From positions 1,512,620-1,576,619 of the forward strand of contig NZ_JYKO02000001.1 in assembly GCF_000949385.2 (NCBI RefSeq): a stretch of DNA of 64,000 nt, in the 5' to 3' direction. The position numbers and the translations under genes are program-made. The stretch's first letter is position 1. Each line of letters opens with the position of its first letter. Source of the DNA: Pseudomonas sp. LFM046 (GTDB taxonomy: Bacteria > Pseudomonadota > Gammaproteobacteria > Pseudomonadales > Pseudomonadaceae). Under the pieces are notes generated by a model. That model was not told the origin of the DNA. It was given only the letters and a program-made list of their open reading frames with translations, and ran no database searches. Positions 27,965-35,738 of this stretch are shown in pieces.

Positions 27965-28876
27965 TTATTTTGGCAGCTGTTCGTCCGCTGCCCGGGCCTG
28001 GCTCATCAGCCAGTTGCCGAGCTCCAGCAATTGCGGACTGGGAGCGGGGCGTTCGGGGTAGACCAGGAAATAGGCACCGCCGGTGGGCACCCGGAGGTCG
28101 AAGGGGGCCACGAGGCGGCCGGTGGCGAGGTCTTCGCCGATCAGTGACCAGTCCCCGAGCGCCACGCCATTGCCCTGAGCGGCGACGGAGAGGGCCAGGT
28201 CAAGGGTGTCGAAGTGGTGGCCGCTGCCAAGCTTGTCGAGGGTGACCTCGGCAGCCCGGAGCCAGGTTCTCCAGTCCTGGTCGTCCCGGGTGGGGTGCAG
28301 CAGTGTGTGCCGAGCCAGGTCGGCGGGGCTCTCCAGCGGCAAGGGGCCGGCCTTCAGTTGCTGGGAGCAGACGGGGGTGAGCTGCTCGTCGAACAGGTGA
28401 TGGGCAACCTGGCCGCTGCCGGGTTGGCTGCCATAGATCACCGCGGCGTCGAACTCCTCGCGGCGGAAGTCCACGCCGTACTGCACGGTGGTGGTGAGTT
28501 CCACCGGCACGTCCGGGCGCTCGGCCTGCCATTGCATCAGCCGCGGCAGGAGCCAGCGCATCACACAGGTGGGGGCTTTGAGTTGCAGGGCTTCGCGCTT
28601 GGTACCCACTTTCTCGACGGCTTCCTCGATCAGGCTGAATATCTGCTGGATGCGCGGCAGCATTTCGCGACCTTGTGCGGTGAGGCTGAGGCCCCGCGCC
28701 TGGCGCTGGAACAGCGGGTAGCCCAGGTGATCCTCCAGCCCGGCGATCTGCCGGCTCACCGCGCCCTGGGTCAGGTGCAGCAGCTCGGCGGCACGGGTGA
28801 AGTTGCAGCACTGTGCGGTGACCAGAAAGGTATGCAGGGCAGGCAGGGGCGGGAGGCGTTTCATAGGGACAGCCAT
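27965..28876 (-). CDS. LysR-family transcriptional regulator (GcvA-like)
   Basis: The 303-residue protein has an N-terminal winged helix-turn-helix (LPALHTFLVTAQCCNFTRAA, then LTQGAVSRQIAGLEDHLGYP) and a LysR substrate-binding domain from about 95. The HTH resembles the GcvA/AmpR subgroup. It is divergent from the aldehyde dehydrogenase gene at 29025 with a 148-base shared gap, so it probably controls that gene. A second in-frame ATG four codons downstream (28864) is also possible. The effector is not known. Confidence 0.88.
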   Translation of the reverse strand: MAVPMKRLPPLPALHTFLVTAQCCNFTRAAELLHLTQGAVSRQIAGLEDHLGYPLFQRQARGLSLTAQGREMLPRIQQIFSLIEEAVEKVGTKREALQLKAPTCVMRWLLPRLMQWQAERPDVPVELTTTVQYGVDFRREEFDAAVIYGSQPGSGQVAHHLFDEQLTPVCSQQLKAGPLPLESPADLARHTLLHPTRDDQDWRTWLRAAEVTLDKLGSGHHFDTLDLALSVAAQGNGVALGDWSLIGEDLATGRLVAPFDLRVPTGGAYFLVYPERPAPSPQLLELGNWLMSQARAADEQLPK

Positions 28877-29024
28877 GAGGTGAGGACATGGCTAGTATGA
28901 CGATTTTTGCCTTGTCAGTCTCACCGCCGGGCGGCTCAATGGGCGCCAATCATGGCCCTCCAGCCGGTTCCGGCTCCTTGCTCAGGGAGTGGCCTTCCAC
29001 CGTCCCGCTCATGGAGCCAATACC

Positions 29025-30488
29025 ATGCCGAATACCCTTCCGCCCTTCGCCGAAACCCTGGCCGGCGTCTACATCAATGGTCAGTGGCTGCCCGGCGGCC
29101 CGACCCTGGACGTGGTGAACCCGTCCACCGAAGCGCATCTAGCCAGCATTGGCAGCGGCGATGCGGCGACAGTCGACCAGGCCGTGCAGGCCGCCAGCCA
29201 GGCCTTCCCGACCTGGGCCCGGAGCAGTGGTGCGGAACGTGGTGCGGTACTGCGCCGCATTGCCGAGGGCGTGCGCCAGCGTCGCGAGACGCTGATCCAG
29301 CTGCAGTCGGCCAACAACGGCAAGCCCCTGTTCGAGGCGGCCATCGATGTGGACGACGTGATCGGTACCTTCGACTACTACGCGGGCCTCGCCGAAGGCC
29401 TGGACGCCCAGCAGGACCGCCCGGTGGAGCTGCCCAGCGAGGACTTCGCCGCGCGCCTGCGTCGCGAGCCCTGCGGCGTGGTGGGGCTGATCGTGCCCTG
29501 GAACTTCCCCATGGTGACCACCGCCTGGAAACTGGCCCCGGCCCTGGCCGCCGGTTGCGCCGTGGTGCTGAAGCCTTCCGAGGTGACCCCGCTGCCGGAA
29601 CTGGAGCTGGCGCGCATCATCCATGAAGCCGGCCTGCCGGCCGGCGTGCTCAACGTCGTGTGCGGCACCGGCCTTGCCGTGGGCGCGCCGCTGTCGTCCC
29701 ACCCGAAGGTGGCCAAGGTGTCCTTCACCGGCAGCAATGCCGTGGGCGTGCAGGTGATGCAGCGCGCGGCGGAGACCGTGAAGGGCGTCAGCCTGGAACT
29801 GGGCGGCAAGTCGTCGCTGCTGGTGCTGAATGAGGCGGATCTGGACCTGGCCGTCGAACTGGCCTGTGGCGGTGCCTTCTTCAATGCCGGGCAGATGTGC
29901 TCCGCCACCAGCCGCGTGCTGGTGGCCGCCCCCCTGGCGGCGGACTTCCTGGCCCGCGTGCAGGAGCGTGCCGAAGCCATTCAGGTAGGTGACCCCTTCG
30001 TCGAAGGCGTGGAGATGGGCGCCCTGGTGAACCAGGCGCAGTACCAGCGCGTGACCGGCCATATCGAGCGCGGCATCGCCGCCGGTGCCCGCCTGGTGTG
30101 TGGCGGCGCGCGGCCGGAAGGGCTGGAGCGCGGCTACTTCCTCAAGCCCACGGTGTTCACCGATGTGCCGGCGGAGAGCGCCCTGTGGAACGAGGAAATC
30201 TTCGGGCCGGTACTCTGCGTGCGCAGTTTCGCCACCGAGGAGGAGGCCATCGAACTGGCCAATGACAGCGAGTTCGGCCTGGTGGCCAGTGTGGTGAGCC
30301 GCAACCTCGAGGCCGCCGAGCGGGTGGCCAATGCCCTGCAGGCGGGCATGGTGTGGATCAACTCGCCGCAAGTGATCTTCCCGCAGACCGCCTGGGGTGG
30401 GTACAAGCAGAGCAGCATCGGCCGCGAACTCGGTCCGTGGGGCCTGGCGTCCTTCCAGGAGATCAAGCACGTGGTGCGGGCGGTCTAA
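29025..30488 (+). CDS. NAD(P)-dependent aldehyde dehydrogenase
   Basis: The 487-residue enzyme shows the ALDH hallmarks: VPWNFPMVTTAWKLAPALAA for cofactor binding, SFTGSNAVG, the catalytic Glu in LELGGKSSLL and the nucleophile Cys in NAGQMCSATSRVLV. The C-terminus has SPQVIFPQTAWGGYKQSSIG. It is closest in pattern to betaine- or aminoaldehyde dehydrogenases. ATG 29025 has GGAG eight bases upstream. With the divergent LysR gene and the downstream PotD/ABC operon it may oxidise an aldehyde made from an imported amine; the substrate is inferred. Confidence 0.88.
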   Translation: MPNTLPPFAETLAGVYINGQWLPGGPTLDVVNPSTEAHLASIGSGDAATVDQAVQAASQAFPTWARSSGAERGAVLRRIAEGVRQRRETLIQLQSANNGKPLFEAAIDVDDVIGTFDYYAGLAEGLDAQQDRPVELPSEDFAARLRREPCGVVGLIVPWNFPMVTTAWKLAPALAAGCAVVLKPSEVTPLPELELARIIHEAGLPAGVLNVVCGTGLAVGAPLSSHPKVAKVSFTGSNAVGVQVMQRAAETVKGVSLELGGKSSLLVLNEADLDLAVELACGGAFFNAGQMCSATSRVLVAAPLAADFLARVQERAEAIQVGDPFVEGVEMGALVNQAQYQRVTGHIERGIAAGARLVCGGARPEGLERGYFLKPTVFTDVPAESALWNEEIFGPVLCVRSFATEEEAIELANDSEFGLVASVVSRNLEAAERVANALQAGMVWINSPQVIFPQTAWGGYKQSSIGRELGPWGLASFQEIKHVVRAV

Positions 30489-30513
30489 ACGATATTTCGC
30501 CGCTTGGGCTTGC

Positions 30514-30548
30514 GTAGGATGGGTATCGCTGTGCTCCACCCATCCTAC
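30514..30548 (+). repeat. GTAGGATGGG palindrome, relative of the GTAGGGTGGA repeat
   Basis: GTAGGATGGG and CCCATCCTAC are perfect ten-base arms around ATCGCTGTGCTCCA. The element is a variant of the repeats at 24015 and 59118 and follows the aldehyde dehydrogenase stop. Confidence 0.7.
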
Positions 30549-30590
30549 AAGGCTTGAGTTCGCCCCCTACATAGCACCATGCAACCTGCC

Positions 30591-30615
30591 AAAGCCGCCT
30601 TCGGGCGGCTTTTTC
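30591..30615 (+). terminator. Intrinsic terminator after aldehyde dehydrogenase
   Basis: AAAGCCGCC, loop TTCG, then GGCGGCTTTTT: a nine-base GC-rich stem followed by a T-run. This is a canonical rho-independent terminator that separates the aldehyde dehydrogenase from the ABC operon. Confidence 0.9.
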
Positions 30616-30755
30616 ATGCCTGGGTTCAAGCCATGCGTGGGGCACATGGCTCCAATGACGAATTTTCGTTTGTTGCTCCATCGGGGGCGCCGCAGGATGA
30701 GCGCGCCGGGCACGTACGCTGCCGCAGAGCCATACAAGAACAAGAGGAGTCCTCA

Positions 30756-31859
30756 ATGGGCGAGCATGATCTGAGCAGAAGAAATTTCATCAAGACGGTG
30801 GGTGTCGCTTCGGTGGCGGCCGCCACCCTGTCGATGCCCTTCATCCGGGCCAGCGCCAGCGATACCCGCTTCCAGGGCAAGACCCTGCGCCTGCTGACCT
30901 GGTCGGATGACACCGGGCTGGCGGCGCTGCGCAATATCGCGGCTACCTTCGAGGCCAAGACCGGCGCCAAGGTCATTGCCGACCGCACCGGCAGCACGTC
31001 GGAAATGGTCGCCAAGTTGAAGGCCGGTGGCGACCGGCCGCAGTACGACATCATCACCCTCGCCGGGGTGGGCGCTGAAGGCCTGGCCAGTGCCGGCCTG
31101 CTGGAAAAGCCTGACCTGAACCGCATTCCCAATCTCAAGGACGTGCCCGCCCAGTACCAGACCGGTGCCAACGGCCACGGCATCGGCTACCTCTTGTGGT
31201 GCAACAGCCTGGTCTACAACACCCGCACCGTGAAGGACGTGCCGGACAGCTACGCTGCGCTCTGGGACCCTGCCTACGAGGGCCGCCTGTTCCTGCCGCC
31301 GCCGAACTGGACCGAGGCCATGGACCTGATCATCATCGCCGCCAAGCTGGCCGGTGGTGACGAGCACAACATCGAGCCGGGCTTCAAGAAGCTGGAAGAG
31401 CTGAAGGACCGGGTGATGACCCTGGGGGAAAACCCCAACCAGATCGCCGAGCTGTTCCGCACCAACTCGCTGGACATGGGCGGCCTTTACGCCCCGGCCT
31501 TCTTCCCCAAGCAGATCCGCGACCCCGCCTACAGCCTGGGCGCCACCTTCGGCATGAAGGAAGGCTTCTACACCGACCTGATGCTTTCGGTCATGCCCAA
31601 GCACCGTCCGGGCGACACCGACCTGGCCTACGCCTTCCTCGACCACTCGCTGGACCCGCTGGTGCAGGGCAAGATGGCCGAGGACATCTTCAACGGTCCG
31701 GTCAACGCCAAGGCGATCATCTCCGCCGAGGCGCGCAAGAGCCCCTTCATCCTCACGCCGGAGCAGATCGCGGAGAAGGCGATCATGCACGACAACGCCT
31801 TCCTCGCCACGGTCCACGACCAGTGGATTCGCCGCTACACGGAAATCTTCTCTTCCTGA
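30756..31859 (+). CDS. Tat-exported ABC solute-binding protein (PotD-like)
   Basis: The 367-residue periplasmic protein has a twin-arginine signal (DLSRRNFIKTVGVASVAAAT) and a PotD/type-2 binding-protein fold: KTLRLLTWSDDTGLAALRNI, then YDIITLAGVGAEGL and YLLWCNSLVYNTRTVKDVP. The domain-exchange region carries DMGGLYAPAFFP. RBS AAGAGGAG precedes the start. It heads the operon with two permeases and an ATPase. The family imports polyamines or similar organic amines and carboxylates; the ligand is not determinable. Confidence 0.87.
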   Translation: MGEHDLSRRNFIKTVGVASVAAATLSMPFIRASASDTRFQGKTLRLLTWSDDTGLAALRNIAATFEAKTGAKVIADRTGSTSEMVAKLKAGGDRPQYDIITLAGVGAEGLASAGLLEKPDLNRIPNLKDVPAQYQTGANGHGIGYLLWCNSLVYNTRTVKDVPDSYAALWDPAYEGRLFLPPPNWTEAMDLIIIAAKLAGGDEHNIEPGFKKLEELKDRVMTLGENPNQIAELFRTNSLDMGGLYAPAFFPKQIRDPAYSLGATFGMKEGFYTDLMLSVMPKHRPGDTDLAYAFLDHSLDPLVQGKMAEDIFNGPVNAKAIISAEARKSPFILTPEQIAEKAIMHDNAFLATVHDQWIRRYTEIFSS

Positions 31860-31885
31860 TGCAGCCACGGCGCCTGCCGTGATTC

Positions 31886-31920
31886 GCGCCGGGCGGCTGG
31901 CCGTCCGGCGCGTGGTTTTC
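31886..31920 (+). terminator. Attenuator hairpin between binding protein and permease genes
   Basis: GCGCCGGGCGG (31886–31896) and CCGTCCGGCGC (31901–31911) pair over 11 positions with one G·U and a CTGG loop, followed by GTGGTTTTC. The short T-run suggests partial termination, which would give more binding protein than permease. Confidence 0.65.
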
Positions 31921-31942
31921 CTGTTCTGACGAGACGAGCGCT

Positions 31943-32851
31943 ATGGAACACACTGATCTGACCCAGGCGGTCGGGGCGGCCCCCCTGCGCCCGGCCGGGG
32001 CGATTTCGCCCACGACACGGGCCTGGCTCTTCCTCACCCCGTCGATGCTTTTCCTGGCCGTGCTGGTTGCCGCCAGCCTGCTGGTGCTGCGCATGAGCAT
32101 CGGCGAGAAGGGGGCCGAGTGGAGCGGCTTCAGCCTGGCCAGCTATGCCCAGCTGGCCGAGCCTTACTATCTGAAATCGCTGCTGTTGACCATGCGCCTG
32201 GCCTTCGTCAGCGCGCTGATCGCGGTGGCCCTGGCGATTCCGGTGGGGTACTGCATGTCGCGTCTGCAGTCGCCCCTGCTGCGCCGGATATTCCTGGCGG
32301 CCGTGCTGCTGCCGCTGTTGGTCAATCTGCTGCTGCAAAGCTACGGCTGGCTGGTGATCCTCGGGCCGGCCGGGATGCTCAACCAGGCGTTGATCGGGCT
32401 GGGGCTGATCGACCGGCCGATGATGCTGCTCTACAACCAGACCGGGGTGCTCATGGGCCTGGTGCAGACGGCCTTCCCCCTGGCGGTGCTGCCTATCGCC
32501 AGTGCCATGCGCGGCGTGGCCCGCACCTATGAAGAGGCGGCCGCCACCCTGGGCGCCAGCCGCTTTCAGGTGTTCCGCCAGGTGGTGCTGCCGATGAGCC
32601 TGCCGGGCATCTTCACCGGCGCCACCCTGGTGTTCGCCTACAACGCCAGCAGCTTCGTGGTCCCGCTGCTGCTCGGGGGACGGCGCGTGCCGATGCTGGC
32701 GGTGATGGTGCATGACCAGATCGCCCCGCTGATGAACTGGCCCGCGGCCTCCGCCGCCGGCGTGGTGCTGATCGCCACGACCCTGGTGATCATGGGCTTC
32801 TCCGAATACGTCACCGGCCGTCGCCGTCGCATGCTGGAGGCTTCGCAATGA
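31943..32851 (+). CDS. ABC transporter permease (PotB-like)
   Basis: The 302-residue integral membrane protein has about six transmembrane helices, starting after a 30-residue cytoplasmic tail. It carries the EAA loop that docks with the ATPase (EEAAATLGASRFQVFRQVVL). It overlaps the next permease gene by four bases (ATGA). It forms the heterodimeric channel with the 32848 product for the PotD-like binding protein. Confidence 0.9.
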   Translation: MEHTDLTQAVGAAPLRPAGAISPTTRAWLFLTPSMLFLAVLVAASLLVLRMSIGEKGAEWSGFSLASYAQLAEPYYLKSLLLTMRLAFVSALIAVALAIPVGYCMSRLQSPLLRRIFLAAVLLPLLVNLLLQSYGWLVILGPAGMLNQALIGLGLIDRPMMLLYNQTGVLMGLVQTAFPLAVLPIASAMRGVARTYEEAAATLGASRFQVFRQVVLPMSLPGIFTGATLVFAYNASSFVVPLLLGGRRVPMLAVMVHDQIAPLMNWPAASAAGVVLIATTLVIMGFSEYVTGRRRRMLEASQ

Positions 32852-33693
32852 GCAATCCCTTCCGTTCCCACGCGGCGCTGCCCGGGGAACTCGGCCGCTT
32901 CGCGATGACCCTTTCCGGGGTGATCCTGCTGTTGGCGGTATTGCCGATCCTGACCATGATCGTGATGTCGTTCAGCGGTGCGTCGAACCTCGACTTCCCG
33001 CCGACGAGCTTCAGCCTGCAGTGGTACGAGGCGGCCTGGCGCACCTTCGTTTCGCCCGACGCCAGTGATGTGCTGAGCCTGGGGCAGGCGCTGACCACCA
33101 GCCTGCTGGTGTCCTGCCTGACCATGGTGCTGGCGACCCTGGTGGCGGTGCCAGCGTCCTACGCGCTGACCCGTTGCGAGTTCCGCGGCAAGGCGGTGGC
33201 GCTGCAACTGATGTCGCTGCCGCTGGTGTTCCCCATGGTGGTGCTGGGCCTGGCGCTGCTGCTGGTGTTCGACAGCCTGCCGTTCCACATGGATACCTCG
33301 CGGCTGGTGATCGCCCACGTGATCCTCGCGCTGCCCTTCGTGGTGAAGAACTGCACGGCCGCCATGGTTTCCATCGGCACCGAGGTGGAGGAGGCCGCAC
33401 AGATGCTCGGCGCCTCGCCGCTGCGGGCGATCCTCGATGTGGTGGTGCCGCTGATGCGCTCGGGCATCCTCGCTGGGATGCTGCTGGCCTTCATCGTGTC
33501 GTTCAACGAGTTCACGGTGACCTACTTCCTCTACAACATCGATGTGATGACCGTGCCGATCTGGATGTACAGCCGCACCGTGTCGTCCCTCGATCCCACC
33601 GTATTTTCCTTTGCCGTGCTGATCGTGCTGATCGACTTCGCCCTGATCTGGGCGCTGGAGAAGCTGGTTGGCGATGGCGGCGTGTCGTTCTGA
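32848..33693 (+). CDS. ABC transporter permease (PotC-like)
   Basis: The 281-residue permease has about six helices and an EAA loop (EEAAQMLGASPLRAILDVVV). Its periplasmic loop after TM1 (SGASNLDFPPTSFSLQWYE) is typical of PotC-type permeases. The start overlaps the upstream stop as ATGA, and the ATPase follows after 13 bases. Confidence 0.9.
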   Translation: MSNPFRSHAALPGELGRFAMTLSGVILLLAVLPILTMIVMSFSGASNLDFPPTSFSLQWYEAAWRTFVSPDASDVLSLGQALTTSLLVSCLTMVLATLVAVPASYALTRCEFRGKAVALQLMSLPLVFPMVVLGLALLLVFDSLPFHMDTSRLVIAHVILALPFVVKNCTAAMVSIGTEVEEAAQMLGASPLRAILDVVVPLMRSGILAGMLLAFIVSFNEFTVTYFLYNIDVMTVPIWMYSRTVSSLDPTVFSFAVLIVLIDFALIWALEKLVGDGGVSF

Positions 33694-33706
33694 GTCGAGG
33701 TGAAGC

Positions 33707-34762
33707 ATGTCTGGACTGATTCTGCAAAAAGTCGAAAAGCGTTACGGCTCCATCTGCGCCGTGACCGACGTCAACCTCCATCTGCCCGAGGGCAAACTGG
33801 TCTGCTTCCTCGGCCCTTCCGGCTGCGGCAAGACCACGCTGCTGCGGATGATCGCCGGTCTGGAGAGCCTCACCTCCGGGCAGATCGTCCTGGATGGCGG
33901 GGATATCAGCGGCACCCCCGCACACCAGCGCAACTTCGGCATGGTCTTCCAGTCCCTGGCGCTGTTCCCGCACATGACGGTCGGGGAGAACATTGCCTAC
34001 CCGCTGCGCCTGCGCAACGCGGGCAAGGCCGAGCAGCAGGCGCGGGTGGCCGAGCTGCTGCAGATGATTCAGTTGCAGGAGATGGTGGATCGGCCGGTGT
34101 CGCGGCTGTCCGGTGGGCAACGCCAGCGCGTGGCCATCGCCCGCGCCATCGCTTCGCACCCTAAGCTGCTGCTGTTGGACGAGCCGCTGTCGGCGCTGGA
34201 CGCCAAGCTGCGCGAATCGATGCAGATCGAGATCCGCCAGCTCCAGCAACGCCTGAACATCACCACCATCATGGTCACCCATGACCAGCGCGAGGCTATG
34301 ACCATGGCTGACATCGTGGTGGTGCTGGGCGAGCACCGGGTGCAGCAGGTGGGCACGCCCATCGAGATCTACCGCAACCCGGCCAACGAGTTCGTCGCCG
34401 ATTTCATCGGCACCGGCAATATCTTCCCGGCCACCGCCCTGGGCAGTGGGCGTGTCGGCCTGCCTGGCGGCGCGTCATTCCAGGCGCCGGTCTGCGCCAG
34501 CATCCAGGCCGGCGCGCCGATCAAGCTGCTGGTACGGCCGGAGGACCTGCAACTGTCCGCACCCCAGGCCGGCGGTGCCAACAGCGTGCCGGGCACGGTG
34601 ACTTTCGTGCGGGATATCGGCGCCACCATCGAGACCACGGTGGACTGTTCGGGCGTTTCCCTTACCGCCCTGACGACGCCGTGCCAGGATATTGGCCTGG
34701 CCATCGGCAACCCGGTGTCGGTGACCATTCCCGAGCATGCCTGCCGGGTGCTCTCGGCGTGA
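33707..34762 (+). CDS. ABC transporter ATP-binding protein (PotA-like)
   Basis: The 351-residue ATPase has Walker A GPSGCGKTTLL (about 38–48), signature LSGGQRQRVAIARAIA, Walker B LLLLDEPLSALD, H-loop MVTHD and a C-terminal TOBE domain (about 280–351), as in PotA/MalK-type importers. It completes the operon of binding protein, two permeases and ATPase. The C-terminal domain may sense or regulate transport. Confidence 0.92.
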   Translation: MSGLILQKVEKRYGSICAVTDVNLHLPEGKLVCFLGPSGCGKTTLLRMIAGLESLTSGQIVLDGGDISGTPAHQRNFGMVFQSLALFPHMTVGENIAYPLRLRNAGKAEQQARVAELLQMIQLQEMVDRPVSRLSGGQRQRVAIARAIASHPKLLLLDEPLSALDAKLRESMQIEIRQLQQRLNITTIMVTHDQREAMTMADIVVVLGEHRVQQVGTPIEIYRNPANEFVADFIGTGNIFPATALGSGRVGLPGGASFQAPVCASIQAGAPIKLLVRPEDLQLSAPQAGGANSVPGTVTFVRDIGATIETTVDCSGVSLTALTTPCQDIGLAIGNPVSVTIPEHACRVLSA

Positions 34763-34795
34763 CAAAGAAGGGCCGATTGCACATTGGCCTTCGCC

Positions 34796-34818
34796 CCCGC
34801 CAGGTGCACACTGGCGGG
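34796..34818 (+). repeat. Perfect inverted repeat upstream of SDR gene
   Basis: CCCGCCAG and CTGGCGGG flank GTGCACA, itself containing the GTGCAC palindrome. It lies 26 bases before the SDR start. No T-run follows, so it is more likely a regulator site or an RNA structure than a terminator. Confidence 0.4.
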
Positions 34819-34843
34819 TGAACCTGGAAATGGAGAGCTGAGC

Positions 34844-35626
34844 ATGAACCTTCAACTTGAGAACCGCAGTGCCCTGGTGTGCGGCGGCAGCTCCGGGTTG
34901 GGCTTCGGTGTGGCCGAGGCACTGGCCAGGGAAGGCGTGCGGGTTTGCCTGCTGGCGCGCAACCTGTCGAAGCTGGACCTCGCGGTGGAGCGCATTCGTC
35001 GCGAAGGCGGCGAGGCCCAGGGGGTCGCCGTTGACCTGAACGACCTGGGTGCCGTGGACATGGCCATCGAGCAGGTCGTGGCGGCCATCGGCACGCCGGA
35101 CATTCTTGTCGCCAACAACGGTGGGCCGCCGCCGATCAACGCGGTGGATTTCGAGCCGGAACTCTGGCATCGCCAGTTGGACGCCATGCTGCTCAGCACC
35201 ATGGCCCTGGTGAATGCCTTCCTGCCGAGCATGCGCCAGCGGCGCTTCGGTCGCATCCTGATGATTTCGTCCACCAGCGTGGTGGAGCCCATCCCCGGCC
35301 TGGTGCTGTCCAGTGCCCTGCGGTCGGCCCTGGCCAACTGGGCCAAGACCCTGGCCACCGAAGTGGCCGCCGATGGCGTCACGGTGAACACGTTGATGCC
35401 GGGCTCGTTCTGGACCGAGCGCACCGAGTCCCTGCTGCTGCGCGCGGCTGAACGCAGCAATATGCCGGTGGCGTCCCTGATGGCCAAGGAGCAGGCGGCG
35501 ATTCCAGTGGGGCGCTACGGCGCTGCCGAGGAGTTCGGCGCGGTGGCGACCTTCCTGGCCAGCCCGTTGGCCAGCTATGTCACCGGGTCGCTGATTCCGG
35601 TGGATGGTGGGGTTCTGAAGGGTTGA
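34844..35626 (+). CDS. SDR-like protein with altered catalytic residues
   Basis: The 260-residue protein has a Rossmann fold with glycine motif GGSSGLGFG at the N-terminus and NNGGPPP in place of the NNAG motif. At the usual YxxxK site the sequence reads SSALRSALANW, so Tyr is replaced by Ser and Lys by Arg. This fits the BKR-like SDR subgroup known to diverge from the canonical tetrad. It may have lost reductase activity or use other residues. GGAG precedes the start. It lies 81 bases after the ABC ATPase and may belong to the same operon. Confidence 0.8.
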   Translation: MNLQLENRSALVCGGSSGLGFGVAEALAREGVRVCLLARNLSKLDLAVERIRREGGEAQGVAVDLNDLGAVDMAIEQVVAAIGTPDILVANNGGPPPINAVDFEPELWHRQLDAMLLSTMALVNAFLPSMRQRRFGRILMISSTSVVEPIPGLVLSSALRSALANWAKTLATEVAADGVTVNTLMPGSFWTERTESLLLRAAERSNMPVASLMAKEQAAIPVGRYGAAEEFGAVATFLASPLASYVTGSLIPVDGGVLKG

Positions 35627-35639
35627 TGGGGCAGGCCAT

Positions 35640-35735
35640 CGGCCTGCTTGGCGAATGAATTCGCCCCTACAAGGTACTCACCCATCCCTGTAGGGGCGAT
35701 TTCAATCGCCAAAGGGCCGCGCAGCGGCCCCGAAT
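35640..35735. repeat. REP-type inverted pair A (GTAGGGGCGA family)
   Basis: GGCGAATGAATTCGCCCCTA (35650–35669) faces TAGGGGCGATTTCAATCGCC (35691–35710), followed by the GGGCCGCGCAGCGGCCC stem. The pair lies between the converging SDR and glutamate-synthase-like genes. It is the same element as at 48690–48789 and 59010–59107. Confidence 0.8.
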
Positions 35736-35738
35736 CAT

